Positions 1 to 6,345 of a DNA stretch of 9,290 nt are shown here, piece after piece (the stretch's first letter is position 1; each line of letters opens with the position of its first letter). The stretch is taken from NCBI GenBank assembly GCA_018663565.1, contig JABJQE010000172.1, forward strand, positions 1-9,290. The letters run 5' to 3'. The DNA comes from Phycisphaerae bacterium. GTDB taxonomy: Bacteria > Planctomycetota > Phycisphaerae > Phycisphaerales > SM1A02. The notes beneath the pieces are model-generated. The model saw nothing but the letters and a program-made list of their open reading frames with translations, was not told the DNA's origin and ran no database searches. Made by a program: the position numbers and the translations under genes.

Positions 1-342
1 GCGGTTGTGATTCGTCGCGGTGATCTGGTCTTGCTTGAGCGGCGTGGAGAGTCGGGGCTCTGGGCTGGGCTTTGGCAGGCGCCATCGATTGAGGGTGACC
101 GGAAGCTCTCCACTGAGGCAGTGGGGTCGAAGTTGGCCTACGAGGTTGAGGACTTATCGCGGGTTGGAATGCTCACCCGGACGCTGACCCATCGAACAGT
201 CCATATATATGTCCATGTGGCCACGTTCTGCCCAGACAATGAGATTGCGGTGGATAAAGGGGTTCAGTGGGTTTCCATGGGCGATTTGGCATCGATTCCG
301 CTGAGCAACGCCGCGATGGCAGTATTGAACTTCGAGTCGTAG
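1..342 (+). CDS. mutY: A/G-specific adenine DNA glycosylase, C-terminal NUDIX-like domain (5' truncated by window)
   Basis: The window opens inside this gene; the reading frame is open from base 1 and stops at TAG 340-342, leaving about 113 residues. MutY removes adenine mispaired with 8-oxoguanine in base-excision repair, and its C-terminal domain recognises the oxidised base. Visible hallmarks of that domain are LLERRGESGLWAGLWQAPS near the start (the family's R..SGLWxGLWEFP segment), LTRTLTHRTVHI in the middle (the F.H.FTH strand) and QWVSMGDLASIPLSNAA near the end (W...EL....LP.A). There is no catalytic Nudix box (GX5EX7REUXEEXGU), as expected for MutY, where this fold is non-hydrolytic. 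The HhH glycosylase domain and Fe-S cluster cysteines would lie upstream, outside the window. A stand-alone Nudix-like protein is the alternative but is less likely because of the missing Nudix box. Confidence 0.8.
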   Translation, partial: AVVIRRGDLVLLERRGESGLWAGLWQAPSIEGDRKLSTEAVGSKLAYEVEDLSRVGMLTRTLTHRTVHIYVHVATFCPDNEIAVDKGVQWVSMGDLASIPLSNAAMAVLNFES

Positions 343-348
343 GACTCG
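333..348 (+). terminator. Small hairpin over the mutY stop codon
   Basis: CGAGTC (333-338) and GACTCG (343-348) form a perfect 6-bp stem whose four-base loop contains the TAG stop codon. No T-run follows, so it is at best a weak terminator or an mRNA 3'-end stabiliser, and it may be chance. Confidence 0.2.
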
Positions 349-386
349 CTTGGAGCAGTATTTAACTGGTTGCAAGTGCTGGTTTT

Positions 387-402
387 GTGTCTAAAAAGAC
401 AC
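387..402 (+). other. Perfect inverted repeat in the leader region
   Basis: GTGTCT (387-392) and AGACAC (397-402) flank an AAAA loop, giving a 12-base dyad in the gap between mutY and the first protease gene. It is preceded by TTTT (383-386) but not followed by a T-run on either strand, so it does not read as an intrinsic terminator. A regulator binding site or a small leader hairpin is possible. No function can be assigned from the sequence. Confidence 0.3.
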
Positions 403-460
403 CTAATCGATCGTTGAGGCCTTGTTTGAAATCGGCAATCTGCCATGATGAGGTATTACG

Positions 461-483
461 ACGCCCCTCACGAGAAGGGGTGT
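461..483 (+). other. Leader hairpin upstream of the first protease gene
   Basis: ACGCCCCT (461-468) pairs with AGGGGTGT (476-483), eight pairs including one G-T, around a 7-base loop. GTTTCTG follows, a poor T-run. The hairpin ends 17 bases before the Shine-Dalgarno block of the protease gene. It could be a weak terminator for mutY or a 5'-UTR structure that protects the protease message. A TATTAC hexamer at 454-459 just upstream resembles a -10 element but lacks a convincing -35 partner. Confidence 0.35.
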
Positions 484-500
484 GTTTCTGAGCACTATTT

Positions 501-508
501 GAGGAGAG
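501..508 (+). promoter_or_regulatory. Strong Shine-Dalgarno for the first protease gene
   Basis: GAGGAGAG precedes the ATG at 512; its AGGAG core ends 5 bases before the start codon. Nearly the same block (GAGGAGAG followed by CC/TCCC) precedes the paralogue at 3912, which supports both start choices. Confidence 0.75.
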
Positions 509-511
509 ACC

Positions 512-3500
512 ATGTTCATCAATCAACCATCCTTGTTCCTTGCGGCTGCTCTAGCGGGCGTCGTCGTGGCAGGTTCTGCAGGTGCTGCTTCTGGCACTGT
601 GAATCAGTTCGATGCGACGAAGGCTTTTCGAGCGGATCATCCCAAAGCAATGGTGATGACAACTGCTGGGCGGCTGCACAAGATCGCCGACCCGGCAATT
701 GCGACAGGTCGCACGGCCAAGGGCTCAGCTGTTGCCGCCAAGGCGACGGTTGCCGCAATGCTTGGTGTTGATCCCGATGCCTTTATTGAGGTTGGGCCAT
801 TCCCAAATGGGCAGCATGAACTTGGATTGATGCCGCTTCCTGGAACTGATGCATTCAAATTCACCGCGTACTACTGGACGCAGACCGCCGGCGGACTGCC
901 AGTATGGCGAAGCCGTTTGATGGCACTCGTTCGCAACGACCGCTCATTCCCCACAGTTCAGATCACGAGCGATGTGCGTGATGTGAAGGGCTTTGTTGCG
1001 CCGCAGCGTGCAATGGCTGATTCTTCCCTCGCATTCGCCGCGGCCGCCAACTTGATGGGCCGCGATGTACAGATTACTGAACCAGAGTTGGTTGTATTTG
1101 CCGGTATTGACGACATGGTCTTCGCGCCACGAGCAGCGATGGTCTTTGAGTCAACGCTTGGCGATACGTGGAACCCAGATGTCTACGAGAAGCGTCTGCT
1201 TGTCGTTGATCTCTTGAACGGCCAAGTGCTTCACGAGGAAAACCGCATTCTCCATGGTGTCTCCGGCACAGTGGAGGGCATGAACACGCAGAGCTCTGGC
1301 GCGGACGAGTGCGATGTCGAAGTCCCAATTCCGCTTCCTTATGCCAGAGTTACCGCAGGTGGCCTAACCACAAATGCTGATAACAAGGGTTACTTCGAAC
1401 TCAACTCGACAGGAAACGTCACCATTAGTTCGCCGCTTGACGGGCTGTACTTCAATGTGAACGAGAGCAGTGGCGACGACTCAACGAGTCAGGCCGCCGG
1501 CGATGGCGATTACGTAACGATCACGCATCATGAGGCCAACAACAACGAGCAGTATCGAGCTCAGATCAATGCCTATGTGGAGTCGAATGAAGTACGTGAC
1601 TACATCCTGAGGTTCAGCCCCGGATTCCCTGTATTGAATGACCAGCTCGGATTCCCTGTCAACACAGGCGTAAGTGGAAGCTGCAATGCGTTCTACGACT
1701 ACAGCTCGATCAATTTCTACAATGCTGGCGGCGGATGCAACAACACATCATTCTCGGTGATTGTGCACCACGAGTACGGCCATCACGCCGTGGCTTCTGC
1801 TGGATCTGGGCAGGACTCATACGGCGAAGGCATGGGCGACGTGCTCGGCGTCTTGCTCACTGGTGATAATCAGCTCGCTCGCGGGTTCTATCAGGGCGAC
1901 TGCGTGAACGGAATCCGCAACGCTGACAACAGCAAGCAATACCCATGCTCGGGTGAAATTCATGACTGCGGTCAATTGATTTCTGGTTGTGTGTGGGATG
2001 CCATGGAACTTGTTGAAGCCGCCTTCCCCGGCGAAGCCTTTGACATTGTTTCTTATCTGGCCATCAACTCGATGCCACTTCACTCTGGTGGCGGCATTGA
2101 CCCCACAATTACGTTTGACTGGCTGACGCTTGACGATGATGATGGCGATCTGAGCAATGGCACGCCTCACTCCGAACCAATTCTTGCCGCATTTGCCCTG
2201 CACAATATGGATGAGCTCCCCGAACCACTCGACAATGATGATTGTTCGACGGCACGTGAAATCACGTGGGGCACATGGGATGTCAACACCATTGGTGCGC
2301 TCGCATCAGGTGTGGCTGTTGACGAGAGTCAATGCCCAGACACGTTCATGACTGCATGCGACCCTGATGTGTGGTACCACCTCGTGGCTTGTGGAACCGG
2401 CACAATGTCCGTGAGCCTGTGCGACACAGTGAGTTTCGATAGCGATCTTGCTGTGTACACCGGGTCCTGCGGAGGCCTTGAGCAGGTTGCTTGCAATGGC
2501 GACGCTTCAAACTGCGGCGGCTATACCTCGTATCTCGAGATGAATGTCACCGAGGGACAGTCCTACTTCGTTCGCGTTGGCGGATGGCAAGGGGCAACCG
2601 GAACTGGCTTGCTTGTCGTTGACGGCCCTGGCGATCCTTGTGATGCCGAGCCAGTGATCACGATTGGGTACCCAGATGGTCGCCCAGATTATATTGACCC
2701 CAATGGCGGTACTGCCGTGGCTGTGCAGATTGACAACGGAACCGGGAGCCCACTGCCAGGCAGTGAGTATCTGTGGTCCCGAATTGATGGTGGCAGTTGG
2801 GGGGGTGTGCCTCTGGAGGATACTGGCGGAGGCTCATACGTTGGCGTGTTCGGTGTAGTGCCATGCGGCGCTAGCATCGACTGGTTTATCAGGGTCGATG
2901 TTGATCCGGTCGGACCGTTCTTCAGCCCATCAGGCGCACCATCGACGCACTGGAGTGCTATGGCCTACTCCGATGTGATTGTGGCCTTTGAAGATGACTT
3001 CCAGTCCGATCAGGGCTGGTCAGTTGATGCGGGTGCTAGCACGGGGAATTGGACGCGAGTGACTCCTAGTAATGGTGGCGCTCGTTGTGATAACCCAACT
3101 GATGCTGATGGCTCTGGCATGTGTTATGTCACAGGCAATGCGACTGATGAAGATGTTGATGGTGGCACCACCATCCTCACAAGCCCGTCGTTCGACGCGA
3201 GTGAGGGTGGGACGCTCAGTTATGCACGTTGGTACAGCAATGGCGCCGACTGCGGCGGCGGTGACCCACAGAACGACATCTTTGAGGTGGAATTCTCTGT
3301 GGATGGCGGAGCCTCATGGGTAAATCTAGAGACTGTCGGCCCAACAGGTGGCGAGGTCAGTGGCGGCTGGTTTGAGGTTGCCTTTGATCTTGGCGATGTC
3401 GCGGGGTTCACGCCTACGAGTGAGTTCCGTCTTCGCTTCATCTGTGGTGATCTGAATACAGGTTCGGTCATTGAGGCCGCAGTTGATGCAATCTCGCTGA

Positions 3501-3685
3501 CCAAGCCTGATTGTGGTGATCCTGCTTGTGCGGGTGATCTTGACGGGAGCGGCGACGTTGGTGCTGATGACCTTCTGCAAATCATTGGTGCGTGGGGTAC
3601 GCCAAATGGCGATACCAATGGCGACGGCCTGACGAACGCTGATGACCTCTTGCTGCTGATTGGCAACTGGGGTCCGTGCGTCTGA
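512..3685 (+). CDS. Secreted gluzincin-type zinc metalloprotease with PPC-like, two extra beta modules and dockerin-like tail (1057 aa)
   Basis: Exported peptidase, distantly fungalysin/thermolysin-like. Residues 1-26 form a signal peptide (hydrophobic core LFLAAALAGVVVAG, cleavage near AGA-AS). About 30-250 resembles an FTP-type inhibitory propeptide (FKFTAYYWTQTAGGLPVWRSR region). A small beta domain follows near 275-320. The catalytic domain, about 340-570, has HEYGH (H420, E421, H424) and GEGMGD with E439 as the likely third zinc ligand, separated by only 14 residues. H484 in IHDCGQLISG, or H553 in NGTPH, is the candidate catalytic histidine. An aspartate-rich DDDDGD loop just before NGTPH may bind calcium. 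Residues 574-704 resemble bacterial pre-peptidase C-terminal domains. Residues 711-823 are an Ig-like region and 824-1003 a MAM/jelly-roll-like module; neither has a counterpart in the next gene. A dockerin-like calcium tail (1009-1056) ends in WGPCV. The start is fixed by a strong Shine-Dalgarno and the signal peptide. Protease activity is inferred from motifs; substrate unknown. Confidence 0.85.
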   Translation: MFINQPSLFLAAALAGVVVAGSAGAASGTVNQFDATKAFRADHPKAMVMTTAGRLHKIADPAIATGRTAKGSAVAAKATVAAMLGVDPDAFIEVGPFPNGQHELGLMPLPGTDAFKFTAYYWTQTAGGLPVWRSRLMALVRNDRSFPTVQITSDVRDVKGFVAPQRAMADSSLAFAAAANLMGRDVQITEPELVVFAGIDDMVFAPRAAMVFESTLGDTWNPDVYEKRLLVVDLLNGQVLHEENRILHGVSGTVEGMNTQSSGADECDVEVPIPLPYARVTAGGLTTNADNKGYFELNSTGNVTISSPLDGLYFNVNESSGDDSTSQAAGDGDYVTITHHEANNNEQYRAQINAYVESNEVRDYILRFSPGFPVLNDQLGFPVNTGVSGSCNAFYDYSSINFYNAGGGCNNTSFSVIVHHEYGHHAVASAGSGQDSYGEGMGDVLGVLLTGDNQLARGFYQGDCVNGIRNADNSKQYPCSGEIHDCGQLISGCVWDAMELVEAAFPGEAFDIVSYLAINSMPLHSGGGIDPTITFDWLTLDDDDGDLSNGTPHSEPILAAFALHNMDELPEPLDNDDCSTAREITWGTWDVNTIGALASGVAVDESQCPDTFMTACDPDVWYHLVACGTGTMSVSLCDTVSFDSDLAVYTGSCGGLEQVACNGDASNCGGYTSYLEMNVTEGQSYFVRVGGWQGATGTGLLVVDGPGDPCDAEPVITIGYPDGRPDYIDPNGGTAVAVQIDNGTGSPLPGSEYLWSRIDGGSWGGVPLEDTGGGSYVGVFGVVPCGASIDWFIRVDVDPVGPFFSPSGAPSTHWSAMAYSDVIVAFEDDFQSDQGWSVDAGASTGNWTRVTPSNGGARCDNPTDADGSGMCYVTGNATDEDVDGGTTILTSPSFDASEGGTLSYARWYSNGADCGGGDPQNDIFEVEFSVDGGASWVNLETVGPTGGEVSGGWFEVAFDLGDVAGFTPTSEFRLRFICGDLNTGSVIEAAVDAISLTKPDCGDPACAGDLDGSGDVGADDLLQIIGAWGTPNGDTNGDGLTNADDLLLLIGNWGPCV

Positions 3686-3710
3686 TTTCGAGATTTGGTT
3701 TGACTTAATG

Positions 3711-3746
3711 CGGAGCCCTCGCCTTGGCGAGGGCTCCGTTGTTTTT
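3711..3746 (+). terminator. Strong intrinsic terminator after the first protease gene
   Basis: CGGAGCCCTCGCC (3711-3723) and GGCGAGGGCTCCG (3726-3738) are perfectly complementary over 13 bases with a two-base TT centre (in practice about 12 pairs and a CTTG loop). TTGTTTTT follows immediately. It lies 25 bases after the stop codon and should separate transcription of the two protease genes. Confidence 0.92.
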
Positions 3747-3774
3747 AGAGAAATCATCATTCAACTGAATCCGG

Positions 3775-3867
3775 GCCCCCTTCTGGGGCGAAGGAAATGC
3801 AAGCAAACGGTCGTTTGTGGCTTGTGCAGGGCCAATTTTGTGGCACATTGAACCAATTAGACGTCTA
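3775..3867 (+). other. Leader region of the second protease gene with small dyads
   Basis: The gap between the terminator and the second gene holds several small symmetric elements. GCCCC (3775-3779) and GGGGC (3785-3789) surround a CTTCT loop. CAAGCAAACG (3800-3809) can pair with CGTTT (3812-3816) plus GCTTG (3820-3824), with a 3-base bulge. CCAATT occurs twice (3832-3837 and 3853-3858). TAGACGTCTA (3858-3867) is a perfect 10-base palindrome 33 bases before the Shine-Dalgarno. A promoter for the second gene is expected here, but no convincing -35/-10 pair is visible. Confidence 0.3.
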
Positions 3868-3899
3868 GCCCATGTGTGGAGCGGGTGACTAGGCATAAC

Positions 3900-3907
3900 G
3901 AGGAGAG
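3900..3907 (+). promoter_or_regulatory. Shine-Dalgarno that selects a TTG start
   Basis: GAGGAGAG has its AGGAG core (3901-3905) six bases before TTG 3912-3914. The frame also opens at an upstream GTG (3876), but that start would put the Shine-Dalgarno inside the coding sequence and add 12 charged residues before the signal peptide. The block matches the one in front of the paralogue at 501-508, so TTG is preferred. Confidence 0.75.
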
Positions 3908-3911
3908 TCCC

Positions 3912-6185
3912 TTGAATACGTTTCGACCCCTGTTGTGCGCCGCAGGCGCGGTGACCGGTCTGTTGCTGAGCCTTTCGGCCTCGGCTGCAGCCACATCGAT
4001 TGATCAAACTCAGGCTTCACGCGATTTCCGCGCAAGCCATCCGCGGGCACGCATGGCCTCTACGGCGGACGGTGTCCGCAAGATTGTGGATCAGTCCATT
4101 GCGACTGGCAGTACGCCCAAGGAAGCAGCTGTGGCAGCGAAAGCTGCTGTGTCGCCAATGCTCGGCGTCGATGCCGATGCGTTCATTGAGGTTGGGCCAT
4201 TTCCGAATGGGCAGCATGAGCTCGGCCTTATGTACCGACCCGAGACGGACGACTACAAGTTCACCGCCTACTACTGGACACAGACTGCCGCCGGCATTCC
4301 TGTGTGGCGTAGCCGGCTCATGGCTTTGGTTCGAAATGACAACAATGCTGTTGTCCAAGTGACCGGAGCTGTGCGAAATGTGACTGGATTTGCATCGCCT
4401 CATCGTGCACTTCCAAATCATGGTTTGGCGATTGTTGCTGCCGCCAAGAAATTTGGCGGCGATGTTCGAATTAGCGAGCCCAAGGTTGTTGTCTTTGCTG
4501 GTGTTGACGACATGCGATTTGCTCCCCGGTCAGCCATGGTGTTTGAAGCGACGCTCGGCGATGCTTTTGATCCAGACAGTTATCAGAAGAGTTTGCTCGT
4601 TGTCGATCTTGAAACGGGCGATGTTCTGCATGAAGAGAACCTGATTCTTCACGCCACCAATGGCAATGTGTCTTGTCTTGCGAGCGAAGGATCTGGTGCT
4701 GATGAGTGCGAAGCAGAGGTGTCAATGCCAATGCCATATGCCAAGGTGACCCGCGGTGGGCAAACTGCTTACGCCGACGTTAATGGCAACTTCGCCATTG
4801 CTGGTTCTGGCAACATCTCATCAAAGATTGAGGGATCGTGGTTCAAGGTGTACAACAATTCTGGATCAGATGCTTCGCTCTCTCAGGGAGATAGCAATCC
4901 GAACTTCGTGCACAACAGTAGTAATACCGATGGTCAACTTCGCGCTCAGGCGAATGCGTATGTTGAGTCAAATATAGTTCGAGACTATATTTTGGCTGTC
5001 GCTCCATCATTCCCAGTCATTGGTACTGAGGGTAGCTTTACTGTGAACACTGGCGTTAGTGGTTCCTGCAATGCATTCTATGATGGTGGCTCAATAAACT
5101 TCTACAACGCTTCCGGTGGCTGCAACAATACGGCTTTCTCGGTCATTGTTCATCATGAGTACGGACATCATGCTGTCGCTGTGGCTGGTTCCGGCCAAGG
5201 TCAATATGGCGAAGGTATGGGTGACGTTCTAGGTGTCCTCATTACCGGCGACAATCAACTTGCCCGTGGGTTCTACCAGGGCGACTGTGGCTCTGGCATA
5301 CGTAATGCTGACAACAACAAGCAGTATCCTTGCTCCGGCGGGATACATGATTGCGGGCAGTTGATCTCGGGCTGCGTGTGGGATGCAATGGAATTGCTTC
5401 CGGAACTTGTTGTGGCTGAATTGGCAATCAACGCGATGCCACTTCATGTAGGCGACAGTATCGATCCAACCATCACCCTTGATTGGCTCACGCTCGATGA
5501 TGACGACGGCGACCTTGACAATGGCACGCCTCATTCAGTTGAGATTCTTGCTGCGATGTCACTGCACAATATGAGTGATATTCCTGAGCCGCTCGACAAC
5601 GACTTCTGCTCGACGGCCCGCGAAATCACATGGGGTTCATGGGATGTCAACACGCTTGGCGCGCTGAGTGACGGCGATCCTTATGACGATGCTCAGTGTG
5701 GTGGTACATACCTTGGCGAAATGTACGCAGATGTGTGGTACCACCTGACAGCATGCGGCACCGGCAGCATGTCTGTGAGCACCTGCGATACAGTGAGTTT
5801 CGATAGTGACCTCGTCGTGTACGAAGGCGATTCATGCGGTTCGATGAACCAGATTGGATGCAACGGTGACGGGAGTGGATGCGACGGATACTCGTCGTAC
5901 ACCACGGTCGATGTGACAGAGGGATCTTCCTACTACATCCGCGTTGGCGGGTGGAGTAGTTCTTCCAGCGGCTCCGGCCTCTTGGTGGTTGACGGCCCAG
6001 GCGATCCATGCGTAGACGATGATCCATGCCTCGGTGACCTTGATGGCAGCGGCAGCGTTGAAGCCAATGACTTGCTGATGGTGATCGGTGGCTGGGGGAC
6101 TGCCGATGGAGATGTCAACGGCGATGGAACGACCAATGCTGACGATCTGCTTATCTTGATCGGTGCTTGGGGCAATTGTCCCTGA
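3912..6185 (+). CDS. Secreted gluzincin-type zinc metalloprotease with PPC-like domain and dockerin-like tail, compact paralogue (757 aa)
   Basis: Tandem paralogue of the protease at 512-3685. From the TTG start it begins MNTFRPLLCAAG and has a signal peptide (core LLCAAGAVTGLLLSL, cleavage near ASA-AA). The propeptide-like region is clearly related but more diverged. The catalytic segment is about 90% identical by hand count (106 of 118 aligned residues). Zinc-site residues are H415, E416, H419 (HEYGH) and E434 (GEGMGD); H479 in IHDCGQLISG and H541 in NGTPH match the candidates of the first copy. A seven-residue deletion follows the WDAMEL segment. The PPC-like domain covers about 562-694. 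It ends in DGPGDPC (C700) and passes through about five residues straight into the dockerin-like tail (709-757, ending WGNCP), so the two extra beta modules of the first copy are absent. No inactivating change is visible. Probably cell-surface or secreted; substrate unknown. A longer GTG start at 3876 (769 aa) is less likely. Confidence 0.83.
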   Translation: MNTFRPLLCAAGAVTGLLLSLSASAAATSIDQTQASRDFRASHPRARMASTADGVRKIVDQSIATGSTPKEAAVAAKAAVSPMLGVDADAFIEVGPFPNGQHELGLMYRPETDDYKFTAYYWTQTAAGIPVWRSRLMALVRNDNNAVVQVTGAVRNVTGFASPHRALPNHGLAIVAAAKKFGGDVRISEPKVVVFAGVDDMRFAPRSAMVFEATLGDAFDPDSYQKSLLVVDLETGDVLHEENLILHATNGNVSCLASEGSGADECEAEVSMPMPYAKVTRGGQTAYADVNGNFAIAGSGNISSKIEGSWFKVYNNSGSDASLSQGDSNPNFVHNSSNTDGQLRAQANAYVESNIVRDYILAVAPSFPVIGTEGSFTVNTGVSGSCNAFYDGGSINFYNASGGCNNTAFSVIVHHEYGHHAVAVAGSGQGQYGEGMGDVLGVLITGDNQLARGFYQGDCGSGIRNADNNKQYPCSGGIHDCGQLISGCVWDAMELLPELVVAELAINAMPLHVGDSIDPTITLDWLTLDDDDGDLDNGTPHSVEILAAMSLHNMSDIPEPLDNDFCSTAREITWGSWDVNTLGALSDGDPYDDAQCGGTYLGEMYADVWYHLTACGTGSMSVSTCDTVSFDSDLVVYEGDSCGSMNQIGCNGDGSGCDGYSSYTTVDVTEGSSYYIRVGGWSSSSSGSGLLVVDGPGDPCVDDDPCLGDLDGSGSVEANDLLMVIGGWGTADGDVNGDGTTNADDLLILIGAWGNCP

Positions 6186-6217
6186 TGAGTATCTGATCTG
6201 ACCTCGTTCTGATTCCT

Positions 6218-6245
6218 CAAGGCCCTCGCTTCGGCGGGGGCCTTG
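6218..6245 (+). terminator. Hairpin terminator after the second protease gene
   Basis: CAAGGCCCTCGC (6218-6229) pairs with GCGGGGGCCTTG (6234-6245), 12 pairs including one T-G, closed by a UUCG tetraloop in its stable C(UUCG)G context. The following TTGTG is a weak T-run on the plus strand, and the minus-strand flank (AGGAATC) has none, so it mainly serves the protease gene. The remaining gap to ruvC (6246-6345) shows nothing else clear, and no obvious terminator for ruvC. Confidence 0.75.
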
Positions 6246-6345
6246 TTGTGCGCGCCTTTGCTGGAGATCAATCTTTGACTCGAGGCGTGGAACCTTCGCC
6301 GCGCGTAGAGGTGAATAGTCGAGCATGAGATTCTTGTTGCGGTTC

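Noticed and set aside
445..771. Plus-strand frame of 108 codons overlapping the start of the first protease
   Set aside because: It has cysteine- and arginine-rich out-of-frame translation, no Shine-Dalgarno, and overlaps a gene with a clear signal peptide and strong Shine-Dalgarno.
2426..2442. Identical 17-base stretch (ACAGTGAGTTTCGATAG) shared by the two protease genes, also at 5790-5806
   Set aside because: It encodes the same conserved PPC-like segment in both paralogues, so it reflects shared coding ancestry rather than a separate repeat element or recombination site.
3220..3760. Minus-strand frames of 148 and 144 codons opposite the first protease C-terminus
   Set aside because: They overlap each other and the dockerin-like tail, cross the terminator and contain no motif; shadow frames.
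3936..3947. Cysteine in LLCAAG of the second protease signal peptide as a lipobox
   Set aside because: The cysteine is at residue 9, before the hydrophobic core, too early for a lipoprotein cleavage site; a normal signal peptidase I site (ASA-AA) follows.
3711..6245. Shared GCCCTCGC core in the two terminators as evidence that a unit including the terminator was duplicated
   Set aside because: GC-rich terminator stems with GCCCTCGC and TTCG-like loops are common in such genomes; the arms differ outside the core, so convergence is as likely.
5832..6326. Minus-strand open frame of 164 codons opposite the end of the second protease
   Set aside because: It runs through the protease 3' end and its terminator hairpin, with an arginine/serine/alanine-rich low-information translation typical of antisense frames.
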